Assembly: GCA_017399485.1 (NCBI GenBank)
Contig: JAFQCA010000029.1
Location: forward strand, 1-64,000
From: Alistipes sp.
GTDB lineage: Bacteria; Bacteroidota; Bacteroidia; Bacteroidales; Rikenellaceae
Reading direction: 5' to 3'
Length of the DNA: 64,000 bases
In this document: in pieces, positions 1-8,590 of the stretch
Numbering within the stretch: the first letter of the stretch is position 1
Layout: each line of letters begins with the position of its first letter
Position numbers and translations under genes: made by a program
The notes under the pieces: generated by a model
Told to the model about the DNA's origin: nothing
What the model saw: the letters and a program-made list of their open reading frames with translations, nothing else
The model's database searches: none

Positions 1-640
1 CCATTGTAAAAAATAAATTGTTATAAATCTTAGCTCTAATCTCAAAGGTATTGTTTGAAATTACTCTTAATTAAGAGTGAATAAAACTTCTTAGCTGCTC
101 AATATCTTCAAAGAACTTTATCTCAATTTTACTCAAGATTTCTCATTTTGACCACTCGCTTTTTTGGAGCGGAAAGTGGTGCAAAGGTAAGACAAGTTTT
201 TCTAACTTCCAAATATTTTTGGGGAAATTTTCAAAAAACTTTTTCTTAAGAACTCCTACTCTTTCAAAGGTTGTTTCCTTATCAAAGCGGGTGCAAAGGT
301 AAGACAAGTTTTTCTAACTTCCAAATATTTTTGAAATTATTTTAAAAACTTTTCTTAAGAACTTTTGCTTCTTCAAAGGGCAATTCCTTATCAAAGCGGG
401 TGCAAAGTAACGGCAAAAAATCGAATTATGCAAATATTACAACAACTTTTTACGATTATTTTTTGCCTAAAAATTACATCTCGCTATTTCTTAACAACTT
501 ACAATTACCCATTTATTGCACATCTCGAACTCATCTCACAACCACCATACGAAAACACGTGACATCTACAACAAAAAACTCTTTATTTACAAACAAGACT
601 TTATCTCAAAGAAGCCTCATAAAATTGCTCAAAAGATTTT
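1..640. other. AT-rich gene-free region
   Basis: No convincing gene is visible in these 640 bases: the open frames are short, AT-rich and lack family similarity. The stretch contains the tandem repeat described separately and ends at the promoter of the GH13 gene. It may be flanking sequence of an rRNA operon or another repeated locus lying to the left, but no rRNA is present in the window, so this is only a guess. Confidence 0.6.
179..407. repeat. Tandem repeat, two ~110 bp copies plus a partial third
   Basis: Copy 1 is 179-290 and copy 2 is 291-399. Each begins GTGCAAAGGTAAGACAAG and ends CCTTATCAAAGCGG. The first ~43 bases are identical between copies, the centre is AT-rich and diverged (copy 2 is about 3 bases shorter). 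A third copy starts at 400 (GTGCAAAG) and then breaks off. No coding frame is conserved between copies, so it is non-coding. I recall similar GGGTGCAAAGGTA sequences in Bacteroidales intergenic DNA, but did not test this. Confidence 0.75.
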
Positions 641-653
641 TTTTGTATATTTG
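625..653 (+). promoter_or_regulatory. Promoter of the GH13 gene
   Basis: TATATTTG (646-653) fits the Bacteroidota -7 consensus TAnnTTTG. TTG at 625-627, 18 bases upstream, is a weak -33 match. This would give a leader of about 100 nt before the ATG at 762. Confidence 0.5.
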
Positions 654-761
654 TAATTGCAATAATAATGTTTAGGCATTAAACGTATACCTATATATAT
701 TATATATAAAGCGACGATACATATAATTCACAAATGCCTAACCGACACACAAAAACAAATT

Positions 762-2054
762 ATGACACACGATAATAAAAACATACATCCCGAGTGGTGC
801 TATTCGGCAGTTCTCTACGAGATGAACATCAGACAACTAACTCCCGAAGGCACTTTACGGGCCGCCGAAGCCTACCTGCCAAACCTGCAGGCATTAGGTA
901 TTGACGCCATATGGCTTATGCCTATTTACCCCATCGGCAAAGAGGGTCGCAAAGGTTCGCTCGGGTCATATTACTCTATACAGGACTATTGTGCCATCAA
1001 CCCCGAGTTTGGCACAATGGATGATTTTGACCATTTTGTCGAGATTGCCCACTCTCTAGGGATGAAAGTTCTACTCGATTGGGTAGCAAACCACACTGCC
1101 CGAGATGCCAAATGGCTCCAAACAAAACCTGCCGATTGGTATGAGCGCGAAAGCGACGGCACAGCCAAAGTTCCTTGGGATTGGACCGATACCGCAAAAC
1201 TCAATTACGCCAATCACGATGTCTGGCGTGGTCAGATTAAGGCTATGCGTTTTTGGGTTGAGCATCACAACATTGACGGATTCCGTTGCGATATGGCGAT
1301 GCTCGTACCTATCGAATTTTGGCAAGAGGCTTCATACGTACTTCACTCTATCAAGCCCGACATCTTCTTTTTAGCAGAGGCCGAGGAGTTAAATCTCTTT
1401 GACCACGCCTTCGATGCCTCATACGCTTGGGATATTCACCATATGATGTGCGACATAGCAGGTGGAGCACGTCGTGTTTGGGATTTACGCAACACGCTTT
1501 ACGCCGACAGGGAGAAATATCCCAAGTCTGCAATCCGAATGATGTTCACCTCCAATCACGACGAAAACTCGTGGAGCGGCAGTGAGTTCACCCGTTTTGG
1601 AGCCGCGTTGGAGATTATGACCGCACTTACATTTTTATGGGAGGCCTCATTACCGCTTATCTATACGGGGCAAGAGGTAGGTTACGACCACTCGTTTGAG
1701 TTCTTTGACCGCGACACACTACCCTCTCTTGTTGCCAATGAACACACTCAACTCTATCGCCGTCTTATCAATCTCAAACACACACAACGCGCACTCGACT
1801 CTGGCGAACGCGGAGGTCGCATTATCGAGATTGAGAACAATGCCAAAGATTGTATTATGACATTCGTACGCGAGAGTGATGACAGTCGCGTCGTTGCTAT
1901 TTTGAATTTATCGCCCTATACCATCCACGCTGATTTCAATACAGGCATATACGCAGGCCCATATTACAATGCCATAACAGGAGAACAGACAACCCTCCCG
2001 CCCCACGTCGAACAACACCTCGCTCCGTGGGAATACACCATATTACACAAATAA
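762..2054 (+). CDS. Alpha-amylase family glycoside hydrolase (GH13)
   Basis: This 430-residue protein has the conserved regions of the GH13 (beta/alpha)8 barrel in order: LLDWVANH at about residues 104-111 (region I), GFRCDMA with the nucleophile Asp177 (region II), FLAEAEE with the acid/base Glu206 (region III) and TSNHDEN with Asp267 (region IV). It should cleave or transfer alpha-glucosidic bonds of starch, glycogen or malto-oligosaccharides by a retaining mechanism. No signal peptide is seen, so it is probably cytoplasmic, acting on imported or stored glucan. The short C-terminal part (about residues 350-430) fits the usual beta-sandwich domain C. The gene stands first of a co-directional set, 19 bases before the TPM gene, but those genes are functionally unrelated. 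Exact substrate cannot be read from the sequence. Confidence 0.93.
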   Translation: MTHDNKNIHPEWCYSAVLYEMNIRQLTPEGTLRAAEAYLPNLQALGIDAIWLMPIYPIGKEGRKGSLGSYYSIQDYCAINPEFGTMDDFDHFVEIAHSLGMKVLLDWVANHTARDAKWLQTKPADWYERESDGTAKVPWDWTDTAKLNYANHDVWRGQIKAMRFWVEHHNIDGFRCDMAMLVPIEFWQEASYVLHSIKPDIFFLAEAEELNLFDHAFDASYAWDIHHMMCDIAGGARRVWDLRNTLYADREKYPKSAIRMMFTSNHDENSWSGSEFTRFGAALEIMTALTFLWEASLPLIYTGQEVGYDHSFEFFDRDTLPSLVANEHTQLYRRLINLKHTQRALDSGERGGRIIEIENNAKDCIMTFVRESDDSRVVAILNLSPYTIHADFNTGIYAGPYYNAITGEQTTLPPHVEQHLAPWEYTILHK

Positions 2055-2073
2055 CCACAAAACACCGAAGGTT

Positions 2074-2991
2074 ATGAAACGATACCTTATATTAATATTA
2101 TGCACTTTTGCTCTATGCCTTCCCGCCGCGGCCAAACGATACAGAGTAAAGGATATACCCAACGTACAGGTTGAGAATCGTTATCGTTTCACTTCCAACC
2201 CCGATGGCATACTATCAAATTATGCCGTTGCCCAAATTGACTCCATCTGTTACGATGTACGACAGCGAGGCCTTGCTCAAATTGCCGTTGTCGCAGTAGA
2301 TGAAATTGCAGGCAATGATGTTTTTGACTTTGCCTATGAGTTATTTTCAGCGTGGGGCGTAGGAAACAAGAGCGACAACGGCATAGGAATCCTGTTGGTT
2401 GAATCAGAACACGAAATTCGTTTTATCACAGGCTATGGCATTGAAGGAGTACTGCCTGATGCTTTATGCAAACGCATCCAGACTCAACTGATGCTACCCC
2501 ACTTCCGTAATGACGACTACGATTCCGGAATGGTTGCAGGCATAAATGCTATCCGTTCGATTCTTGATGGCAGCGAAGTTGACGCAGGACTTACCGACGA
2601 ATACGAAGAGGATGATACAGCATCCATCATTGCAATAATCGCATTTTTCACTTTCATCCTAATCTTCACATTCGCAATTATCATTATGGTAGACCGCGCG
2701 ACACGCAAATGCCCCAACTGCAAACAACTCACCCTGCAAAAGGAGTCTGCACGTTTGATTAGTAAACGCTTTGGCATCTCAACCTACCGAGACACATACG
2801 TTTGCTCAAAATGTGGCACACGCGTAGAGCGCAACCGCCAAGAGGATAACTCACATAATCATCGCGGAGGTGGAGGCCCAATCATTATGGGCGGAGGCAT
2901 CGGACGTGGCGGCTCATTCGGCGGAGGCTCCTTTGGTGGAGGTTTTGGAGGAGGCCGTTTTGGTGGCGGTGGCGCAGGCTCACGTTGGTAA
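2074..2991 (+). CDS. TPM-domain (YgcG-like) membrane protein
   Basis: A 305-residue protein with a signal peptide (about residues 1-20, ending in AAA), then a TPM domain (about 25-175; FAYELFSAWGVG and GIGILLVE motifs), a transmembrane segment (about 187-208), a zinc-ribbon-like pair CPNC and CSKC (about 213-250), and a Gly-rich tail of GGGSFGG repeats ending GSRW. This is the layout of the YgcG family, whose TPM domains face the periplasm; a role in photosystem or membrane-protein maintenance is known only for distant plant homologues. The LemA gene follows after 57 bases, the usual partner of this family in bacteria, so the two probably act together at the envelope. The biochemical function is unknown. 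Confidence 0.88.
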   Translation: MKRYLILILCTFALCLPAAAKRYRVKDIPNVQVENRYRFTSNPDGILSNYAVAQIDSICYDVRQRGLAQIAVVAVDEIAGNDVFDFAYELFSAWGVGNKSDNGIGILLVESEHEIRFITGYGIEGVLPDALCKRIQTQLMLPHFRNDDYDSGMVAGINAIRSILDGSEVDAGLTDEYEEDDTASIIAIIAFFTFILIFTFAIIIMVDRATRKCPNCKQLTLQKESARLISKRFGISTYRDTYVCSKCGTRVERNRQEDNSHNHRGGGGPIIMGGGIGRGGSFGGGSFGGGFGGGRFGGGGAGSRW

Positions 2992-3048
2992 CAGCATCCT
3001 TCTTAGAATTAGAAAACAACAAAAACATAAACATAAATTTATATCACT

Positions 3049-3624
3049 ATGAAAAAGATTATTCTTATGGCCGTTGTTGCCATCTTTTCAATGACCTCTT
3101 GCTCGACTTACAACAGTATGGTATCGAAAGATGAGGCTGTAAAAACTGCGTGGTCTAACGTAGAGACACAATATCAGCGTCGTGCCGACCTAATCCCCAA
3201 TCTGGTATCTACCGTCAAGGGCTATGCATCGCACGAGGAATCAACACTTCAGGCGGTTGTGGATGCACGCGCCAAAGCCACCTCAATCTCACTCTCTGCC
3301 GAGGAGTTGAGCGCCGATAATCTGGCTCAATACCAGCAGGCACAATCAAGTGTTACATCTGCATTGGGCCGCTTGATTGCCATCTCGGAGAACTACCCCG
3401 ACCTAAAGGCCAACCAGAACTTTCTGGAGTTACAGGCGCAATTAGAGGGTACCGAAAACCGCATTACAGTTGCTCGTAAGGAGTTTAATGAGGCTACTCA
3501 AGCCTACAACACTCAGGTGCGTAAATTCCCCGCAAATCTGGTTGCAATGTTATTCGGTTTCGAGCAAAAGCCGTACTTCGAGGCTGACGCAGCGGCTGCC
3601 ACAGCACCAAAGGTTGAGTTCTAA
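3049..3624 (+). CDS. LemA family lipoprotein
   Basis: A 191-residue protein whose N-terminus is a lipoprotein signal (MTSC, Cys18) in place of the usual single membrane anchor. The body carries the LemA signature: VETQYQRRADLIPNLVSTVKGY, a long helical region, and a C-terminal NLVAMLFGF...PYFEA motif. LemA proteins form a four-helix bundle and are of unknown function. The gene lies directly behind the TPM/YgcG gene with a short gap, the common LemA-TPM pairing, and the two are probably co-transcribed. The start is fixed by the signal peptide. Confidence 0.93.
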   Translation: MKKIILMAVVAIFSMTSCSTYNSMVSKDEAVKTAWSNVETQYQRRADLIPNLVSTVKGYASHEESTLQAVVDARAKATSISLSAEELSADNLAQYQQAQSSVTSALGRLIAISENYPDLKANQNFLELQAQLEGTENRITVARKEFNEATQAYNTQVRKFPANLVAMLFGFEQKPYFEADAAAATAPKVEF

Positions 3625-3703
3625 AATTTGCAACATAAGTAATGGATTAAACCTCAACGTCTAAAAAACAGACGTAAGATTTTTATTTCCCAAATAAAAT
3701 CGC

Positions 3704-3711
3704 TAATTTTG
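3704..3711 (+). promoter_or_regulatory. -7 box TAATTTTG upstream of the isomerase gene
   Basis: TAATTTTG fits TAnnTTTG and lies 23 bases before the ATG at 3735. No clear TTTG is present at -33. Confidence 0.5.
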
Positions 3712-3734
3712 TTTGGACCTTAAATTAATATGAT

Positions 3735-4820
3735 ATGGAAGAGAAGAAACTTTTTCAAGAAAAGACTTCAAGACGTACGTTCTTGAAACAGTCTGCATTT
3801 GCCATTGCGGCAGCATCATTCTTACCCTCATTGCAATCTTGCTCTAATATGGGCTCAAAGTCTGCGAGTGGAATTAACTCAAAGTTCAGTGGCGTTCAGA
3901 TTGGCGCAATCACATACTCTTGGCGTTCGATGACACCCCGCACCGTAGAGGACCTCATTGGCTATTGCAAGGAGGCTAACCTGAGTTCTTTGGAACTTAT
4001 GAGCGGAGAGTTGGAGACATTCTTGGGTGTCCCGACCAATCCTACCAATAAGTTATTGGGCGAGATGCGCGCTAAGGCTGCAAAGGAGCAAGCCGAGAAG
4101 AAGCCCAAGAAGGGTGAGAAACCCAAGCCATTTGAGTTGAGCGAGGAGCAGAAGGCTGAACTCAAAGCCGCAGGCGATAAGTTCAAGGAGGACCTAAAGA
4201 CGTGGCGTACAACGCTCGATATGGCAAAAGTTGAGGCTATACGCAAGCAACTTAACGACGCAGGCATCAATGTCCATATCGTAAAATACTCTCCTGCAGG
4301 ATGGTCTGACGAGGAGATTGATTACGCATTCCGCGCAACAAAGGCTATGGGTGCAATGTGTATTACTCAAGAGATTGACGTAAATTCAGCCAAGCGTTTG
4401 GCTCCGTTTGCAGAAAAGCACGGTATGTACATCGGTATGCACAACCACGCCCAGTATGGTCAGGAGGGCTTCAGTTGCGACCCCGTATTGGCTGTATCAC
4501 CTTCGGTAATGCTTAATTTTGACTGTGGCCACTACTACGGCTCAACAGGCAAGCACCCCGTTGATTTCATCAAGAAGTATAAGGACCGCATCTATAGCAT
4601 CCACCTCAAAGATAAGACAGGCCCCAACACTAAACCAGCCAATGCTAATCAGGTATGGGGACAGGGTGAAACTCCTCTTAAGGATGTCCTCACACTACTC
4701 AAGCAAGAGAAGTTGCCCATCTATTGCGACATTGAACTTGAGTACGAAATTAAGCCGTGGTCAAATGCAGTCAAGGAGTTGGGCGTATGTGTCCGTCACG
4801 CACGCGAAATACTTTTGTAA
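3735..4820 (+). CDS. Secreted sugar-phosphate isomerase/epimerase-like TIM-barrel protein
   Basis: A 361-residue protein with a twin-arginine-like leader (SRRTFLKQSAFAIAAASFLP, then SC at about residue 35, so also a possible lipoprotein). The rest resembles the xylose-isomerase-like TIM barrel (AP_endonuc_2): IGAITYSWRSM, a metal-site HNHAQY near residue 235, NFDCGHYY near 263, SIHLKDK near 290 and CDIELEYE near 335. A Lys/Glu-rich insertion (about 115-160) is unusual and probably a charged helix on the surface. Such exported epimerase-like proteins are common in Bacteroidota near Gfo/Idh/MocA oxidoreductases, and one follows here, suggesting joint work on a sugar or sugar acid. Substrate unknown. 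Confidence 0.85.
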   Translation: MEEKKLFQEKTSRRTFLKQSAFAIAAASFLPSLQSCSNMGSKSASGINSKFSGVQIGAITYSWRSMTPRTVEDLIGYCKEANLSSLELMSGELETFLGVPTNPTNKLLGEMRAKAAKEQAEKKPKKGEKPKPFELSEEQKAELKAAGDKFKEDLKTWRTTLDMAKVEAIRKQLNDAGINVHIVKYSPAGWSDEEIDYAFRATKAMGAMCITQEIDVNSAKRLAPFAEKHGMYIGMHNHAQYGQEGFSCDPVLAVSPSVMLNFDCGHYYGSTGKHPVDFIKKYKDRIYSIHLKDKTGPNTKPANANQVWGQGETPLKDVLTLLKQEKLPIYCDIELEYEIKPWSNAVKELGVCVRHAREILL

Positions 4821-4835
4821 CAAACATAGACTTTC

Positions 4836-4868
4836 AACCGCCCTTACACAACTGCAAGGGCGGTTTTA
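4836..4868 (+). terminator. Intrinsic terminator after the isomerase gene
   Basis: AACCGCCCTT (4836-4845) pairs perfectly with AAGGGCGGTT (4856-4865) over a 10-base loop, followed by a short T tract. It sits 12 bases before the next start codon, so it may be only partly effective. Confidence 0.75.
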
Positions 4869-4880
4869 TTAGATATCATT

Positions 4881-5903
4881 ATGAATCATAAAATCCGTTT
4901 CGGGGTTGTCGGCACCAACTTTATCACCGATTGGGTGATTGCAGGCGCACGTGAGGATGAGCGTTTTGAACTTGCTGCCGTATGCTCTCGCACACAGGAA
5001 CGCGGTGCGGAGTTCGCCGCCAAACATAATATTCCCCATATCTTTACGTCGTTGGATGATATGGTACAGAGCGACGTTGTAGATGCTGTTTACATTGCCT
5101 CACCCAACTACAAACACGCCGAGCAGAGTATTCTGGCTATGAGTCACGGCAAACACGTATTGTGCGAGAAACCTATAGCATCGAATGCTCGCGAGGCACG
5201 AGCAATGGTAGCAGCCTCTCACAAATATGGAGTTACGCTTATGGAGGCTATGAAGAGTACCCTATCGCCCAACTTCATTGCCGTCAAAGACAACCTGCAT
5301 CGAATCGGCACCCCGCGACGCTATTTTGCCTCGTTTTGCCAATACTCTTCACGCTACGATAAGTTCAAGGAGGGTATCATCCTCAATGCGTTCCGACCTG
5401 AATTATCCAACGGCGCGATGATGGACATAGGAGTATATACACTCTATCCACTCATTGCACTTTTCGGCTCACCCAAGAGCATCAATGCCCAGGGCGTTGT
5501 TCTATCGAGCGGTGTGGATGGCCAGGGAGCCGTTAATATGCAATACGACGGATTTAACGCAACGGTTCTATACTCAAAGATTGCCAATTCACAACTCCCC
5601 TCCGAGATTGAGGGCGAGGATGGCAATATTATGATTGACCGCATACAAACCCCCGTCGATGTGCGTTTCTACCCGCGTCAAGCCCCCGCATCAGGCCACG
5701 AGAAACGCGCCGAGGGCGAGTCTTTAACAGGAGCGGATAACCATAATGAATATTTCTACGAGATTAAAGAGTTTATCGACCTTATAGAGCAGGGCCGCCG
5801 AGAGTCATCCATCAACTCCCACCAATGCTCCATCACCACGATGGAAGTTATTGACGAGGTACGTCGTCAGTTGGGAGTCCGCTATCCTGCTGATGAGGCG
5901 TAG
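4881..5903 (+). CDS. Gfo/Idh/MocA family oxidoreductase
   Basis: This 340-residue protein begins directly with a Rossmann fold (FGVVGTNFITDWV, residues 6-18) and has the family EKP motif (LCEKPIAS, about residues 95-102). It is expected to be a cytoplasmic NAD(P)-dependent dehydrogenase of a sugar, polyol or related compound; there is no signal peptide. Length is typical. It follows the exported isomerase-like gene across a terminator-like hairpin. Its last 56 bases overlap the 3' end of the convergent DoxX gene, which is compact but both frames look intact. Substrate cannot be assigned. Confidence 0.9.
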   Translation: MNHKIRFGVVGTNFITDWVIAGAREDERFELAAVCSRTQERGAEFAAKHNIPHIFTSLDDMVQSDVVDAVYIASPNYKHAEQSILAMSHGKHVLCEKPIASNAREARAMVAASHKYGVTLMEAMKSTLSPNFIAVKDNLHRIGTPRRYFASFCQYSSRYDKFKEGIILNAFRPELSNGAMMDIGVYTLYPLIALFGSPKSINAQGVVLSSGVDGQGAVNMQYDGFNATVLYSKIANSQLPSEIEGEDGNIMIDRIQTPVDVRFYPRQAPASGHEKRAEGESLTGADNHNEYFYEIKEFIDLIEQGRRESSINSHQCSITTMEVIDEVRRQLGVRYPADEA

Positions 5904-6387
5904 CCTCCGTTTCGCTTGATTTATGCTCCGATGAGCAATCGTGATTAACATCCGTGCAGGTCGCGCCATCGTGCATCTGTACGGATATCATATTATCCAA
6001 CGAGTATCGACCTGCTCCCATCAAGAATAGCAGTATATACATCACCAAAAATATCAGCGCCAACTCCTTCGCCGCAAACGATTGCCCATTATGCACCATT
6101 ATCATTGCCACCCCCATTGTACAAATAAGCGGTATCAAGGCCAAACGATAGAACGCGCCCACAATGACTGCCGCCGAACATATCACCTCTGCAAATATTG
6201 CAAGATACAACGAGAAACGGCTCCCCAACCCTATAGGATTTGGGAAATTATCGACAAGCGATACAAAATTCTCTATTTTCAGAATGCCGTGCCACATCAT
6301 CAATCCGCCGAACAGCACTCTTAGGCACAACAACATCAGTGACACCGACTTCGGATAAACTTTATACGGGAATAAGAAACGTAACAT
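5848..6387 (-). CDS. DoxX family membrane protein
   Basis: A 179-residue protein with four hydrophobic segments (about residues 15-35, 57-80, 82-100 and 105-125) and the early LRVLFGGLMMWHGILKI motif of the DoxX family, small membrane proteins linked to redox and detoxification. The last ~45 residues are polar, rich in Ser, Thr, Asp and His, with two Cys, and look like a cytoplasmic or periplasmic tail not normal for the family. The 3' end overlaps the convergent oxidoreductase gene by 56 bases. Exact function unknown. Confidence 0.82.
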   Translation of the reverse strand: MLRFLFPYKVYPKSVSLMLLCLRVLFGGLMMWHGILKIENFVSLVDNFPNPIGLGSRFSLYLAIFAEVICSAAVIVGAFYRLALIPLICTMGVAMIMVHNGQSFAAKELALIFLVMYILLFLMGAGRYSLDNMISVQMHDGATCTDVNHDCSSEHKSSETEATPHQQDSGLPTDDVPRQ

Positions 6388-6486
6388 AACCTCTTTTTAC
6401 CCCATAAGATACAATATCCGTGCCTTCCGACTACACAACGACCATCTTCATCCAACCCGCCCACCTACTCACAAAAACACAAACAA

Positions 6487-6519
6487 AAAAGCGACCACCC
6501 CACGATTGGGATAGTCGCT
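6487..6519 (-). terminator. Terminator after rplT
   Basis: AGCGAC and GTCGCT arms close an imperfect hairpin (6490-6519) that is followed, on the minus strand, by a T6 run. It lies 31 bases past the rplT stop. Confidence 0.75.
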
Positions 6520-6549
6520 CATTTCTGACACCGCACAAGCGGCAGCAGG

Positions 6550-6894
6550 CTATTTTACTGCATTAACAATTGCCTCGAATGCCTTGGGCTCGTTCATTGC
6601 CAAATCAGCCATAACCTTGCGGTTGATAGCAATACCCTTGGCATTAACCTTACCCATAAACTCTGAATATGTCATACCGTAAGCGCGAACTGCAGCGTTA
6701 ATACGTGTAATCCACAATGAGCGGTATGTTCTCTTTTTGAGTTGGCGGTGTGCATAAGCATACTGCAAACCCTTCTCGACAGTATTTTTCGCAACTGTCC
6801 AAACGTTTCCCCTTGAACCAAAGTTACCCTTGGCAAGTTTCAAAACCTTCTTTCTTCTTGCGCGTGACGCAACAGCATTGACTGAACGTGGCAT
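6550..6894 (-). CDS. rplT: 50S ribosomal protein L20
   Basis: The 114-residue protein starting [16 protein letters not shown] matches L20 over its full length, including the [13 protein letters not shown] and [17 protein letters not shown] RNA-binding stretches. L20 binds 23S rRNA early in 50S assembly. I place the start at 6894 because L20 proteins begin with MPR(S/V); an in-frame ATG 27 bases upstream would add nine unconserved residues. It follows rpmI by about 107 bases, the normal L35-L20 pair. The usual infC partner is not upstream. Confidence 0.97.
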   Translation of the reverse strand: MPRSVNAVASRARRKKVLKLAKGNFGSRGNVWTVAKNTVEKGLQYAYAHRQLKKRTYRSLWITRINAAVRAYGMTYSEFMGKVNAKGIAINRKVMADLAMNEPKAFEAIVNAVK

Positions 6895-7001
6895 AGTAAA
6901 TAAGTTTTTGATGGAACTCATAGCGGCGTGATTCTCTCACGCTCTTTGGGGCTATTTTGTCCCGAATTTGTTAATAAATAAAATTTACCTTGTGCGGTTA
7001 A

Positions 7002-7196
7002 TTATTTAACCAACAAGTTCTTAATCTTAGCCTCATCGGCTGCAGATACAGTTGAAGAGTAACAAAGGTTACGCTTCTGCTTCTTAGTCTTTTTTGTCAG
7101 GATGTGACTGTGATAAGCGTGCTTGCGCTTAATCTTACCCGTGCCGGTGAAAGTAAAACGTTTCTTTGCAGCGGCATTTGTTTTCATTTTTGGCAT
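7002..7196 (-). CDS. rpmI: 50S ribosomal protein L35
   Basis: A 64-residue very basic protein ([14 protein letters not shown]...[18 protein letters not shown]) that is L35 at full length. It is co-transcribed with rplT. In many bacteria infC precedes this pair; here the next gene upstream is an unrelated lipoprotein, and a separate promoter is present, so the L35-L20 pair is its own transcription unit. Confidence 0.97.
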   Translation of the reverse strand: MPKMKTNAAAKKRFTFTGTGKIKRKHAYHSHILTKKTKKQKRNLCYSSTVSAADEAKIKNLLVK

Positions 7197-7232
7197 TTTC
7201 TTAAAAATTGTTAATTAGTTAAACATAGCGCG

Positions 7233-7240
7233 CAAAGATA
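7233..7240 (-). promoter_or_regulatory. -7 box of the rpmI-rplT operon
   Basis: TATCTTTG on the minus strand fits TAnnTTTG exactly, 37 bases before the rpmI ATG. The -33 region (TTTCGG) is a weak match. Confidence 0.6.
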
Positions 7241-7359
7241 CGTTTTTTTTCCGAAATATCACACTTTCGCCCAATATTTTTACATATTTCCCCATTACAG
7301 CAAACAAAAACGGGCAACTTCACCCGAAGTCGCCCGCATATTGCACATTATTAGTTTGA

Positions 7360-8316
7360 CTAATATATAGTACCACTCCACAAACAACCCGCTGCTGGAG
7401 TCACACCATCAGCTTCAAGAGTCAAAGGTGGCAACAGATACGCACCACTCTCCAATTGCAAAAATGGCACAGGAGCATAATCAAATCGATAATATTTATT
7501 TTTAGTCACATTCTTCAATACAAATATATACTTTTCCGTAACTGTTTTGCCATCAAAACGAGCGTAGAATGAACGGTCTTCTCCATTTACTGCATCACAC
7601 ATCCACTCTCCGCTAAATTTGCCCATATAACAACTTGATTTTGGAATGTAAAATTGCTTATCATCATTTAGATATCCAGTAACAGGCGAGCGGGGGGCAT
7701 TCACGGATGGACGACCAGGCTCGATTTCGTAATATTTATCATCATAAGTGACAGCCATCTCCCAATCATCTGTATTAGAGGCCATTTTTTGCACCGAGAA
7801 TTGAACTGCATTTCTTTCCAAATTCAAATCCAATGTACCCAAATCCATCACGCCATCTGTTATTGAATATGGCGCATCTTGCATCAACAATATCTCACCT
7901 CCATCATAGTTCTTAAAATAATAACCGAGGTTAGATTGCGCTTCTTTGCCAATCGCGATATTACCCCGATAATGAATAGCAAAAAAGTAGCCTGATATGC
8001 TATTAATCAACTCTTCACTCCAATTATTTTTCATTGCACTCCACCCCACACTCTTTGAATAAGTCAAAACAAGTGTGTTGTCCATACTATCCTCTGTACA
8101 AAGCACATTTAAGCCTTCAGGCTGAAAGAATACTGCAATCTGGTCGCCATCCGCCCACGCAGTTTTGACTGCTCGTGTATCAGCAAAACAACCCTTATCT
8201 GCAACTTCAAACTGTACCTTAATATCCTTCGTTGCAGGTGCATTATCTTCCTTTGCGCAACCCACAAAACCTACAGCCAGTACCAATGTAATGGCCAAAA
8301 CAAACATTTTTTTCAT
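7360..8316 (-). CDS. Fimbrillin-like lipoprotein
   Basis: A 318-residue protein with a lipoprotein signal (VGFVGC, Cys20). The N-terminal segment with DTRAVKTAWADGDQIAVFF is the TRa...W..GD.I.V pattern of fimbrillin/Mfa-like proteins of Bacteroidales, which are exported as lipoproteins, cleaved and polymerised into fimbriae or remain on the surface. The rest is beta-rich, without other recognised motifs. It is downstream of a small peptide gene (8351-8473) of the kind often found with such lipoproteins, and the pair shares a promoter that carries an inverted repeat and lies near a G9 tract. Assignment to fimbrillin rather than a general surface lipoprotein is inferred from the N-terminal pattern only. 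Confidence 0.7.
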   Translation of the reverse strand: MKKMFVLAITLVLAVGFVGCAKEDNAPATKDIKVQFEVADKGCFADTRAVKTAWADGDQIAVFFQPEGLNVLCTEDSMDNTLVLTYSKSVGWSAMKNNWSEELINSISGYFFAIHYRGNIAIGKEAQSNLGYYFKNYDGGEILLMQDAPYSITDGVMDLGTLDLNLERNAVQFSVQKMASNTDDWEMAVTYDDKYYEIEPGRPSVNAPRSPVTGYLNDDKQFYIPKSSCYMGKFSGEWMCDAVNGEDRSFYARFDGKTVTEKYIFVLKNVTKNKYYRFDYAPVPFLQLESGAYLLPPLTLEADGVTPAAGCLWSGTIY

Positions 8317-8350
8317 CTCTTCCCTCTTAAATTAATCGTTCAATACCAAT

Positions 8351-8473
8351 TTACCACAACTGCTTTTCTGTTCCAAAGCCATTATACTCACCACCTGACT
8401 GGGCGAATCCTTTCTCGATTTCCACCTCGATTACTTCAACTTCGGGGGCAATGTAGTTTTCTTTCTTGCTCAT
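8351..8473 (-). CDS. Small companion peptide of the fimbrillin-like lipoprotein
   Basis: A 40-residue peptide starting MSKKENYIAPEVEVIEVE and ending GFGTEKQLW. The EVEVIEVE...GF(A)xSGG pattern occurs in many tiny Bacteroidales proteins next to fimbrillin-type or other surface lipoproteins; their function is unknown to me. I choose the ATG at 8473 because the upstream extension lies across the -7 box and has no similarity to such peptides. The stop is 34 bases before the lipoprotein start, so the two are probably one operon. Confidence 0.7.
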   Translation of the reverse strand: MSKKENYIAPEVEVIEVEIEKGFAQSGGEYNGFGTEKQLW

Positions 8474-8519
8474 AATTTTAATATTTAGATTAAACAATAT
8501 ATATAGACACAACAAGCCG

Positions 8520-8543
8520 CTCGATGCAAATTTACACATCGAG
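8520..8543 (-). promoter_or_regulatory. Promoter with inverted repeat across the -7 box
   Basis: On the minus strand TAAATTTG (8527-8534) fits TAnnTTTG and would start transcription about 47 bases before the small peptide gene. It lies inside a perfect 7-base inverted repeat, CTCGATG (8520-8526) and CATCGAG (8537-8543), with a 10-base spacer. The position suits a repressor operator. No good TTTG is seen at -33. Confidence 0.5.
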
Positions 8544-8590
8544 AAGCACACGTATAACGCACTGATTTTCTGCTATTTACAGATATATAA

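Noticed and set aside
365..675. Short overlapping ORFs in the first 700 bases
   Set aside because: AT-rich, no homology, and they run through repeat copies; not real genes.
4836..4868. CRISPR or riboswitch candidates among intergenic hairpins
   Set aside because: Hairpins here and elsewhere are single, AT-loop intrinsic terminators; no regularly spaced repeats or leader-type structure was seen.
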